Assembly (NCBI GenBank): GCA_041394265.1
Contig: JAWKIO010000005.1
Span: 868,001 to 932,000, forward strand
DNA from: Acidimicrobiales bacterium
GTDB lineage: Bacteria > Actinomycetota > Acidimicrobiia > Acidimicrobiales > SZUA-35
Direction of reading: 5' to 3'
Length of the DNA stretch: 64,000 nucleotides
Position 1 is the first letter of the stretch, and every line of letters begins with the position of its first letter. Shown here piece after piece: positions 32,719-41,660 of the stretch. Below the pieces are notes generated by a model. The model ran no database searches and was not told where the DNA came from. It saw nothing but the letters and a program-made list of their open reading frames with translations. Position numbers and translations under genes: made by a program.

Positions 32719-33852
32719 ATGACGTTCGCCGCCCCGATCAGACTGTCGAGCCGGCTTCGGCCATCGGCGTCACCCGGGCTCCTGTTCGGTTCGGCCGCCA
32801 CCTCGACGATCTTCGTGGCCACCTCGTTCGCGGTACCCGCCGTGATCGACGACTATCGGGTCTCAGCGGGCGCCGCCGTCCTCATCTCGACCGCCCAGGT
32901 CGGTGGCTTCACACTGACCAACCTGGTCGGCGGCAGGCGTTTGGTCCCGTCGGCCGACATGGCCCGGGGCGCCCTCGGTGTGATGGTCGTGACGAATCTT
33001 GTGTCGGTCTTCGCTCCGAACTTCGCCCTGCTCGTCATGCTCCGTTTCCTGTGTGGCCTGGCGATGGGCCTCTTCACGTGGATCGCGTGGGCCGACTCGG
33101 CCGACGACGACACCCGCCGAGGCAGCATCGCTGCGGTCGGCCCCCTCACGTCGGCCGTCGCTGCACCCCTGCTCGCCGTCGCCGTGAACGTCGGCGGGCT
33201 CGATGCCATCTACGGCACACTCGCCGTCGTCTCCGTGCTGTGCATGCTCCTGCCGATCACGGTCGAAGCTGCCATCTCGCACGGTCGCCGCCCGATCGAA
33301 GCGAAGGGCATCCTGCCCGTGCTCTTGGGCATGGCGGGGCTCACCCTCGGTGGGTCGGCGGTGTTCGTGTTCATCGGCGTCATCGCCCGAGACCAGATCG
33401 GCATGTCGACCGTCACCCTGTCCATCGCGCTCAGCCTGAATGCCGTCGCCGGCATCCCGACCGCTCGCTACGCAGGCCGTCGCCGCTTCCCGGGCGTTTT
33501 CATCATGTTGACCGGCTGCTGTGCCTTCCTGCTCACCGTCGCCGACAGCACCGTGATGTTCATGGCCATCGTGACTATCTGGGGCATGACCTTCTGGTTG
33601 GCCGTGCCGGAGACCTACGCGCTGCTGAGCGAGCGATCACGGCACCCCGCCGATCGCATCGGCGACGCCCAGGCCATCATGTCGATGGGTCGGGTGATCG
33701 GGCCGACCGTCGGCGGCGCCCTCGTCGCCGCCGGGTCGTTCACCGTGCTCGGGCTCGTAGCCGGCGGCGTGATGATCGCCGGCGGCTTGGCCGTCACCTA
33801 CGTCTCGATGTCGCACCGCTGGGACGGTGCCGCCGCCGTCGACCGGACGTGA
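32719..33852 (+). CDS. MFS transporter
   Basis: A 377-residue membrane protein with about 11-12 hydrophobic helices in two halves, the second starting around GILPVLLGMAGLTLGG. The loop ADSADDDTRRGSIAAVGPLTSAVAAPLL lies between helices 4 and 5 and the central loop contains HGRRPIEAKG. These fit the major facilitator superfamily, set-up unspecified; substrate unknown. Start ATG at 32719 is fixed by the leaderless -10 7 nt upstream. It is convergent with the phosphoesterase gene, 16 bp away. Confidence 0.8.
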   Translation: MTFAAPIRLSSRLRPSASPGLLFGSAATSTIFVATSFAVPAVIDDYRVSAGAAVLISTAQVGGFTLTNLVGGRRLVPSADMARGALGVMVVTNLVSVFAPNFALLVMLRFLCGLAMGLFTWIAWADSADDDTRRGSIAAVGPLTSAVAAPLLAVAVNVGGLDAIYGTLAVVSVLCMLLPITVEAAISHGRRPIEAKGILPVLLGMAGLTLGGSAVFVFIGVIARDQIGMSTVTLSIALSLNAVAGIPTARYAGRRRFPGVFIMLTGCCAFLLTVADSTVMFMAIVTIWGMTFWLAVPETYALLSERSRHPADRIGDAQAIMSMGRVIGPTVGGALVAAGSFTVLGLVAGGVMIAGGLAVTYVSMSHRWDGAAAVDRT

Positions 33853-33868
33853 CAACAGCCGGGCGTGA

Positions 33869-35170
33869 TCAGCGCAGCGGCGTGCGGCGGATGAACTCGT
33901 CGGCCTCGCTGAAGGCGATCACGATGCGGCCACGGTCGACACCGCTCGCCATCTGCTGCTGCCAGTAGGCGTAGCCGGCGGGATCCGGTGTCCGTCCCAG
34001 CGTGTTGCGGTACAGCAGGGTGAGGAACTCGTCGTCGCCGACCGCCGAGTAGCGATTGGTGAATTCGGCACTGTCGGCGAACAGGCCGGCGATCGACATG
34101 AGCGATACCCCCTCGTTCGAGATGCCGGTCCAGTAGTCGAGCCCGGCCTGATCCGGACGGCGGAGGAACACCGCCTTGTAGAGCCGGTACAGCGGCGCCT
34201 GCGACTCGGTCACTTGTAAGACGGGAGCGTTGACACAGGTGTCCGACGCCCGGTCGAGGACGCCGGCATCGCCGACGCCGACGAACTCCAGGCCCCAAGA
34301 ATCCTCCAACAGATCCAGGGTCAGCACCCCGTAGTCGGTGCGTCGCACCAGTGAGTTCGGGGCGACGACATCGGGGGTGCGAAGGGCCACCCCACCCGTT
34401 CCCACCGTGATCTGTCGGATGCCCTTGTCATCGAGTTCGGCGTCGACCGATTGAGCAGCAAACCGTTCGTAGTGGTGCGAGTGGCCGGTCAGCAGCAGGT
34501 CGGTGCCAGCCGCTTCGAGCAGCTCGAGCATCGGTGCGAGGTACTGCTGCGAGCCGTACGTCGAGTACGACGACCAGCGAGGGTGATGCATCGTGACGAT
34601 CCGGCACACGTCGGGCGCCGACGCAGCCAACACGCCCTGGAGCCAGTTGTACTGCGGCTTGCCGACGGCACACCCGCCGACCTCCCAACAATTCGAATTG
34701 AGCACCAAGATCTGCCAGTTGCCGCGCTGGGTGACGTAGTAGAGCTCGTCGATGTCGCCGGCAATCGGCCCGAAGTAGTCCACGTAGGGCTGCGCCGAGC
34801 CCGAGTCGTATTCGTGGTTGCCGACGGCAGGCAGGAAGCGGGTCTTGTGGCGCCCGAACGCCGGGCCGAAGCAGTTCGCGAAGGCGGCAGCGGTCCCGCC
34901 GGTATAGGTGTAGTCGCCGAGCCCGAGGATCTCACCTGGCAGCTCGTCGAGCAGCACGCCGACCTCGGCCGGCGCCGTGGCCGGGCAGTCGGCCATGTCG
35001 CCCACCGCGACCATCTCGATCGGATCCGGCTGTTCCACCATCGCCCCCGTCGACGCGGGCTGGATCGCCACCGCCCCGACCACGGCCAGCACCGCGGCGA
35101 CGAACACGTTGGCGAGAGCAACGGGTGGCGTCGTGGCGCCGCAGAACGATCGGCGAACAGAGAAGCCCAT
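33869..35170 (-). CDS. Secreted metallophosphoesterase with C-terminal DUF4214 domain
   Basis: A 433-residue exported enzyme. From the ATG at 35170 a hydrophobic signal (about 15-37) is followed by a calcineurin-like phosphoesterase with GDMAD (57-61), GLGDYTY (83-89), GNHEY (117-121), a HHP motif and GHSHHYER near 230, the complete dinuclear metal set, closest to purple-acid-phosphatase-like proteins. The last ~110 residues (APLYRLYKAVFLRRPDQAGLDYW and YRNTLGRTPDPAGYAYW) are DUF4214, a repeat found in actinobacterial surface proteins. The same module ends the protein at 43992. CACACT lies 6 nt before the ATG. Probable role: extracellular phosphate-ester hydrolysis. Confidence 0.83.
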   Translation of the reverse strand: MGFSVRRSFCGATTPPVALANVFVAAVLAVVGAVAIQPASTGAMVEQPDPIEMVAVGDMADCPATAPAEVGVLLDELPGEILGLGDYTYTGGTAAAFANCFGPAFGRHKTRFLPAVGNHEYDSGSAQPYVDYFGPIAGDIDELYYVTQRGNWQILVLNSNCWEVGGCAVGKPQYNWLQGVLAASAPDVCRIVTMHHPRWSSYSTYGSQQYLAPMLELLEAAGTDLLLTGHSHHYERFAAQSVDAELDDKGIRQITVGTGGVALRTPDVVAPNSLVRRTDYGVLTLDLLEDSWGLEFVGVGDAGVLDRASDTCVNAPVLQVTESQAPLYRLYKAVFLRRPDQAGLDYWTGISNEGVSLMSIAGLFADSAEFTNRYSAVGDDEFLTLLYRNTLGRTPDPAGYAYWQQQMASGVDRGRIVIAFSEADEFIRRTPLR

Positions 35171-35210
35171 CGGTGCAGTGTGGCAGCGCACGACCGACTC
35201 GAGGGCGATG

Positions 35211-36125
35211 TCAGGCTGGGCGGTCGGGCCAGGCAATGTCGGCCACCAAGCCCGCGTGGTCGCTGGCGACGATGCCGGTGAGCGGGGCATCGGCAACCAC
35301 GGCGCACGCCAGCACCCGGCCGGCCCCTCCGGAACGCATGAACGGATCCCCGACGAACACATAGTCGATCCGCTTGCGATGCACGTTCAGCGCCGCGGCA
35401 TAGGGATTGATCGTCCAGTCGTTGGTGAAGCCGGCGCCGCCGTTTCCGGCCACGGCCCACGCGTCCTGGAAGGCGGTCGTGACGCCGTCGAGGAGGGTGA
35501 AGCCGGACAGGAAACGGATCTCGTCGCTCCCCGCCTCGGCGTTGAAGTCGCCGCACAGGATCGGCGGCAGACCGGTTCGTGGCCGACCAGGCACGAGGTC
35601 ATCGAGCGTTCCTCTGGCGGATCGAATCAGCCGATCGATCTCGACCACTTGCCGTTGACGATGGGCGCCGTGTGTCGGAGCAGGCGCCAGGTGGGTCGAG
35701 AACACGTCGATCCCCTGTGTGCGGGCACCGAACAGTTCCCACGGGATCCCGGCGACGATGCGATCGGCGCCGTCGGCAACGCCGAGACGGTGATAGCTCG
35801 TCGACTCGATCGGCCAGCGCGACAACACCGCCGACCCGAAGCGCATGGACGTGTCGGGCCAGATCCCATCGTCGAATCCCTCACCACCGAAGGCCCAGTG
35901 CCAGGAGGCCTCCGCGGCGTCGGCGAGCCACCCGGCGGTGTTCGGCGTGCCCTCGCTCTCCTGGACCTCTTGGAGCGTGATCACGTCGGGGTCGAGACGA
36001 TCGATCCAGGCAACGATCTCGTGCCGGCGGGCATCCCAGTCCGGCTCGAACAACGAGCCGATGTTGAGGGTGAGGATCCGCAGCGTCCCCTCAGGCGACG
36101 GGCGGCGATCGATCGACGAACTCAC
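35211..36125 (-). CDS. Endonuclease/exonuclease/phosphatase-family hydrolase
   Basis: A 304-residue EEP-fold enzyme. Landmarks in order are TLNIGSLFEP, DVITLQEVQE with the metal-binding Glu, VFSTHLAPAP, LPPILCGDFNAEAGSDE with the catalytic Asp/Asn, RIDYVFVG and VASDHAGLVADI with the catalytic His. No signal peptide is seen. Substrates range from DNA to sphingomyelin and phosphoinositides and cannot be chosen here. The GTG at 36125 is supported by TAGGGT 6 nt upstream. Confidence 0.82.
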   Translation of the reverse strand: MSSSIDRRPSPEGTLRILTLNIGSLFEPDWDARRHEIVAWIDRLDPDVITLQEVQESEGTPNTAGWLADAAEASWHWAFGGEGFDDGIWPDTSMRFGSAVLSRWPIESTSYHRLGVADGADRIVAGIPWELFGARTQGIDVFSTHLAPAPTHGAHRQRQVVEIDRLIRSARGTLDDLVPGRPRTGLPPILCGDFNAEAGSDEIRFLSGFTLLDGVTTAFQDAWAVAGNGGAGFTNDWTINPYAAALNVHRKRIDYVFVGDPFMRSGGAGRVLACAVVADAPLTGIVASDHAGLVADIAWPDRPA

Positions 36126-36131
36126 ACCCCG

Positions 36132-36137
36132 ACCCTA
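36132..36137 (-). promoter_or_regulatory. -10 element of a leaderless promoter (EEP hydrolase)
   Basis: TAGGGT on the minus strand ends 6 nt before the GTG at 36125. Confidence 0.45.
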
Positions 36138-36223
36138 GTGGTGGAGCCGGGGGACATCCCCGATTCGCCGGAACCGGGGTCGTCGTAGGTTCGTCTCACC
36201 GACACCGACCAGGAGCCAGAACG

Positions 36224-36529
36224 ATGACCATGATCCACACCCCCGCCACCCACATCCCGAACACGACGATCGATCAGAGCGAGAGCTTCTGGTCGGCAGC
36301 GTTCGACGAGGCCCGCGAGGCCATGCTGTCGATCGACCGCTGCATCGACTGGTTGCTCGATCTCTACCAGAGCACCGAACACCCCGCCCTGCGTGAGCTC
36401 GTTGCCGACATGCTCGACGACCTCCGTGCCGTGAGCGCCGAAGGTCTCGGGTTCGCCGACCTCGACCTCGACGACGTGGTCCTCGGTGCGCTCGCCTCGA
36501 TCGAGACCGCCTTCGAGATCTACGGGTGA
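36224..36529 (+). CDS. Small acidic helical protein of unknown function
   Basis: A 101-residue protein I do not recognise. It is strongly acidic and predicted largely helical (SFWSAAFDEAREAMLSIDRC, LRELVADMLDDLRAV, DLDDVVLGALASIETAFEIY), without membrane segment, metal motif or signal. A good SD (CAGGAG, 9 nt before the ATG) and coding-like codon use support a real gene. It sits alone between the divergent EEP hydrolase and the convergent monooxygenase. Confidence 0.65.
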   Translation: MTMIHTPATHIPNTTIDQSESFWSAAFDEAREAMLSIDRCIDWLLDLYQSTEHPALRELVADMLDDLRAVSAEGLGFADLDLDDVVLGALASIETAFEIYG

Positions 36530-36554
36530 CAGATGGAATCGATCGGCCGGACGA

Positions 36555-37790
36555 TCAGGTCGGCCGGACGAAGCCGGCGACCCGCTTGTAGCGATCACTG
36601 ACAGCTTCGAGTTCACCCTCGGCGAACACGTCGCTCACCGAGTCGAAGCCCTCGGGCGCCCGCTCCTCGGCCCAGTCCATGACCACCTCGGGGCCGTGGC
36701 CCCGGTTGGCGAGCACGATCGCACCCGTCGCCGTTCGCCGCTCGACGTCGTACCGCTCGAGCGCAACGTCGACCCCGCCTCCACCGGGTGCCACCTCTTC
36801 GCTGAGGGCGTCGGCCAGGGCCTGCGCATCGAGGATCGCCTGCGACGCCCCGTTCGAACCGATCGGGTACATCGGGTGAGCGGCATCGCCAAGCAGGGTG
36901 ACTCGGTCATGGGTCCATCGCTCGAGGGGATCGCGATCGACCATCGGAAACTCGAGCACCGTGTCGGCGCCGGCGATGAGTTCGGGAATGTCGAGCCAGT
37001 CGAACACCCAGTCGCTGAACTCCGCGTCGAACAGGCTCCGTTCGACGACCCGGTTCCAGCTCTCCCGGGCCGGCATGCCGTGCGCCGTCCAGTCGAGTTC
37101 GGCGATCCAGTTGATCGTCTGCAGACCGATCTCGGGCTCGGTGATCGGGTAGGCAACGAACTTGTGCGGCCGATGACCGGCCATGAACATCGATCGTCCA
37201 GTGAGATACGGCTCGTGCTGACTGGTGGCCCGCCACAGCATGTTGCCGCTCCATTGGGGCGGTCCCTCGTCGGGGACGAAGTGGCGACGGACGGTCGAGT
37301 GGATCCCGTCGGCCCCGACGAGCAGTTCGGCGGTGTCGGTGACCGTTCGGTCGTTCTGCCGGTCGAGCAGTTCCACCGTGACCGTGCCCGGCGACTGCTC
37401 GAAGCCGGTGATCGCGTGGCCGAGGACGATGGCGTCATCGCCGAGCACTCGCTTCGCTTCCTCGAACAGTGCCAGCTGCAGGCGGCCTCGATGAATCGAG
37501 ATCTGCGGCACGGGGTAGCCCGCGTGCCGGCCACGAGGTTCACGCCAGATCAGCTGACCGTGGCGGTTGAAGAACGCCAGTTCCTCGGTGGCGACCCCCA
37601 GTCCGAGCAGGGGCTCGACCATTCCGAGCGTGTCGAGCACGGCCATGGCATGCGGGAGGATGTTGATCCCGACGCCGAGCGGCGCCAGCTCACGCACCGA
37701 CTCATAGATCACGACGTCGTGACCGCGACTGTGCAGCTTCATCGCCGTCACCAACCCACCGATCCCTGCACCTGCCACGATGATCCGCAT
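36555..37790 (-). CDS. FAD-dependent aromatic-type monooxygenase
   Basis: A 411-residue flavoprotein of the p-hydroxybenzoate-hydroxylase fold. The dinucleotide motif GAGIGG lies at 7-12, the ADG motif in LLVGADGIHSTVRRHF, and the second FAD motif LLGDAAHPMYPIGSNGASQAI near residue 300. The NGASQAI form resembles PhzS/salicylate-hydroxylase-like enzymes. It would hydroxylate or epoxidise an aromatic or heteroaromatic compound using NAD(P)H and O2; substrate unknown. The ATG at 37790 is chosen since the Rossmann strand MRIIVAGAG begins there. Confidence 0.85.
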   Translation of the reverse strand: MRIIVAGAGIGGLVTAMKLHSRGHDVVIYESVRELAPLGVGINILPHAMAVLDTLGMVEPLLGLGVATEELAFFNRHGQLIWREPRGRHAGYPVPQISIHRGRLQLALFEEAKRVLGDDAIVLGHAITGFEQSPGTVTVELLDRQNDRTVTDTAELLVGADGIHSTVRRHFVPDEGPPQWSGNMLWRATSQHEPYLTGRSMFMAGHRPHKFVAYPITEPEIGLQTINWIAELDWTAHGMPARESWNRVVERSLFDAEFSDWVFDWLDIPELIAGADTVLEFPMVDRDPLERWTHDRVTLLGDAAHPMYPIGSNGASQAILDAQALADALSEEVAPGGGGVDVALERYDVERRTATGAIVLANRGHGPEVVMDWAEERAPEGFDSVSDVFAEGELEAVSDRYKRVAGFVRPT

Positions 37791-37939
37791 GTCGCCGACC
37801 ATAGTTCCTGCTGGTAGCTGAGACGCACAACGACACTCCCCCACCAACTCGAGATCTGAGCCGACAGATGTGTCGCTCTACGTCTCGAGAACGATGGGAG
37901 GTGTCGTGCTGGGTCTCAACGTCCGACGGACCGGGGACG

Positions 37940-37945
37940 TACCAT
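37940..37945 (+). promoter_or_regulatory. -10 element of a leaderless promoter (pgm)
   Basis: TACCAT ends 6 nt before the ATG at 37952, with no SD between. Confidence 0.5.
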
Positions 37946-37951
37946 CGAGCC

Positions 37952-39595
<1,644 letters not shown>

Positions 39596-39603
39596 CCGCA
39601 CGC

Positions 39604-39709
39604 GAACTGTCGACGCTGGAGCCCATCCCGGCGAACTGTCGACGCTGAAGCCCCCTTCTGAGCTTCAGTGTCGACAGTTCCGAGTTTTGGGCTCGGGTGC
39701 GGACAGTTC
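39604..39709. repeat. Nested four-arm palindromic repeat (element C)
   Basis: Forward arms begin GAACTGTCGACGCTGGAGCC (39604) and GAACTGTCGACGCTGAAGCC (39632); inverted arms run through about 39660-39681 and 39687-39709. Arm consensus and spacing equal elements A and B although the sequence has diverged. It lies between convergent pgm and the DUF2087 gene, suiting a bidirectional terminator. Confidence 0.82.
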
Positions 39710-39746
39710 GTGTATCCGATCCGTCCAGTCTCACGGGTCGATTCGG

Positions 39747-40283
39747 TCACACGGTGCCGCCGCTGCGCCAGTACTCCCCGTCGGCTCGATCGAGGAAGCC
39801 CTCGTCGACCAGGTACCGGCGCATGGTCGAGGTGTCGTCGTCGACCGGGCGGAGCAGTGCATTGACCTGGCGCTCGGAGTAGCGGACGCCCGGTTCGAAT
39901 CGCTGGGCCAGGTGATCGAGCACCACCAGCCGCTTGGTTCGCTTCGCCGGCCACTGGGCCAGCTTGCCATCGCGGAACGCCACCTCGAGCACCCGCCGTC
40001 GATCGTCGGGCTCGTCGGCGTGCGCCGTCGGATCGCCGGTCGGGCGAGCCGCACGGGCCGCCTGTTTGAACGCGCCCTCGATGAGAATCCAGGAGTCCTC
40101 GGCGCCCGACTCGACCAAACCGGCATCGGCCAGACGATGCAGGGCGTCGATGGCCGTTCGGGTGGCGATCCCGGCGGTGGTGGCGATGTCGTCGAGGGCG
40201 ATCGCTCCGAGCACCATCGCTGCGACCACACGGCGCCGGTCGGGTTCCGCGAGCAATCCGACGAGTCGTTCGGCAGTCAGCAT
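39747..40283 (-). CDS. ArsR-like helix-turn-helix protein with DUF2087 domain
   Basis: A 178-residue putative regulator. The first ~75 residues resemble an ArsR-type winged helix (LVGLLAEPDRRRVVAAMVLG, then TRTAIDALHRLADAGLVE). The C-terminal part, from KLAQWPAKRTKRLVVLDHLA through RYSERQVNALLRPVDDDTSTMRRYLVDEGFLDR, matches DUF2087, a small domain common in actinobacterial transcription regulators. No metal-binding Cys cluster is seen. GATACT lies 6 nt before the ATG at 40283. Targets unknown. Confidence 0.82.
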   Translation of the reverse strand: MLTAERLVGLLAEPDRRRVVAAMVLGAIALDDIATTAGIATRTAIDALHRLADAGLVESGAEDSWILIEGAFKQAARAARPTGDPTAHADEPDDRRRVLEVAFRDGKLAQWPAKRTKRLVVLDHLAQRFEPGVRYSERQVNALLRPVDDDTSTMRRYLVDEGFLDRADGEYWRSGGTV

Positions 40284-40379
40284 GGTCTGAGTATCGCACT
40301 GCCGGATCGGCGGCCTCACTGCGTTTGTCAGCGACCACCCGGCGATCGGCGCCCGCCGGTCCGATGGACGACGGTGGTG

Positions 40380-40385
40380 TAGCGT
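40380..40385 (+). promoter_or_regulatory. -10 element of a leaderless promoter (VOC gene)
   Basis: TAGCGT lies 8 nt before the ATG at 40394. Confidence 0.45.
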
Positions 40386-40393
40386 CCGCGTGC

Positions 40394-40807
40394 ATGGGAA
40401 TCGCCTTCACCAAATCCGCCATCGACCTCGGCATCGTCATCACCGACTCCGAGGCGTCGCTCGCCTTCTACCGAGACACCCTCGGGCTCGAGCACATCGG
40501 CGACACGCCGGCATCGGGTGGTGCGACCATGCACCGGTTGATGTGTGGCGACACCATGATCAAGTTGGTGAAGCACCCGACGAATCCGGCAGCGACGGCT
40601 GCGCCCGGCGGTCTCGCCGGGGCCTCGGGCATCCGCTACTTCACGATCAACTGCTCGAACGTGGCAGAGATGGCGGCCACCTGCGAAGCGGCCGGTGCGC
40701 CGGTGGCGGTGCCGCCCACCGAGATCCGACCAGGGGTCACGATCGCCATGGTCGAGGACCCCGACGGAAACTGGGTCGAGTTCGTTCACTACGCCGACGC
40801 GGGCTAG
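40394..40807 (+). CDS. VOC-family (glyoxalase/dioxygenase superfamily) protein
   Basis: A 137-residue protein with the two beta-alpha-beta-beta-beta modules of the vicinal-oxygen-chelate fold. LGIVITDSEASLAFYRDTLGLEHIGD opens module 1 and VEDPDGNWVEFVHYAD closes module 2 with a likely metal-binding Glu. Members act as lyases, dioxygenases, epimerases or resistance proteins; the activity cannot be assigned. Only 10 nt separate it from the enoyl-CoA hydratase, so it probably heads the operon with that enzyme and the CoxL-like subunit. Confidence 0.83.
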   Translation: MGIAFTKSAIDLGIVITDSEASLAFYRDTLGLEHIGDTPASGGATMHRLMCGDTMIKLVKHPTNPAATAAPGGLAGASGIRYFTINCSNVAEMAATCEAAGAPVAVPPTEIRPGVTIAMVEDPDGNWVEFVHYADAG

Positions 40808-40817
40808 AAAGGCCTCC

Positions 40818-41660
40818 ATGTCCGAGACCGAATCCGCCGTACCGAACGCCTCTGCCACCGACGAACCGGCACCCGAGGTGCTCTACGAGGTGGCCGACCA
40901 CGTCGCCACGATCACCCTGAACCGTCCCCATCGCCTCAACGCCATCTCGTCGAAGATGCTTGCCACCCTCGGGCGTCTGCTCGAACAGGCCGATGAAGAC
41001 GACGACGTGCGGTGCATCATCCTGACCGGCGCAGGCAAAGGGTTCTGCTCCGGTCTCGACCTCGTCGATGCGGCCGAAGGATCCGGTATCGGCGGCGAGC
41101 AGGCCATGAAGGGCATGCGGCACATGAGCACCCGCACCCTGCCGACCAACATCTTGTTCAACGTCGACAAGCCCACCATCTGCGCCCTCAACGGCGCTGC
41201 CGCCGGTTACGGCCTCGACCTCGCCCTCGGCTGCGACATCCGGCTGGCGGCCCGCTCGGCCAAGATCGTTCCTGGTTTCGCCAAGCGAGGTGTGGTCCCC
41301 GAGAGCGGCGGCACCTGGTACCTCCCCCGGCTCATCGGCCACGCCAAGGCCGCCGAGATCGGGTTCTTGGGCCGGAACCTCTCGGCCGAGGAGGCCGAGG
41401 GCTACGGGCTCGTCAACCTCGTCGCCGACGACGAGCAACTCGGCGACATCGCCCGTGATTGGGCGGCCGAGATCGCGGCGAACGCGCCGCTCGCCGTGCA
41501 GGCGATGAAGCGTCTCTACCGCCATGCCTGGACCGAAGACTTCGAGTCGCACAGTCATCATGTGCTGCTCCAGGTGATGCAGTTGTTCAAGTCGAACGAC
41601 TTCAAGGAAGGCATCGACTCGTACTTCGAGAAGCGACCGCCGAAGTTCACCGGCTCATGA
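40818..41660 (+). CDS. Enoyl-CoA hydratase/isomerase-family protein
   Basis: A 280-residue crotonase-fold enzyme acting on an acyl-CoA thioester. VATITLNRPHRLNAIS and GAGKGFCSGLDL build the first oxyanion strand, and ALNGAAAGYGLDLALGCDIRLAA the second. KRGVVPESGGTWYLPRLIG shows Glu in the VVPESG position, the usual catalytic Glu; the other hydratase Glu is not evident, so an isomerase or hydrolase activity is also possible. AAAGG precedes the ATG. Its stop overlaps the start of the CoxL-like gene as ATGA, so a CoA-linked molybdenum-dependent hydroxylation pathway is suggested. Confidence 0.86.
   Translation: MSETESAVPNASATDEPAPEVLYEVADHVATITLNRPHRLNAISSKMLATLGRLLEQADEDDDVRCIILTGAGKGFCSGLDLVDAAEGSGIGGEQAMKGMRHMSTRTLPTNILFNVDKPTICALNGAAAGYGLDLALGCDIRLAARSAKIVPGFAKRGVVPESGGTWYLPRLIGHAKAAEIGFLGRNLSAEEAEGYGLVNLVADDEQLGDIARDWAAEIAANAPLAVQAMKRLYRHAWTEDFESHSHHVLLQVMQLFKSNDFKEGIDSYFEKRPPKFTGS

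Noticed and set aside
33869..35170. DUF4214 region as an S-layer or RTX protein
   Set aside because: The main domain is a complete metallophosphoesterase and no GGxGxD calcium repeats are present.
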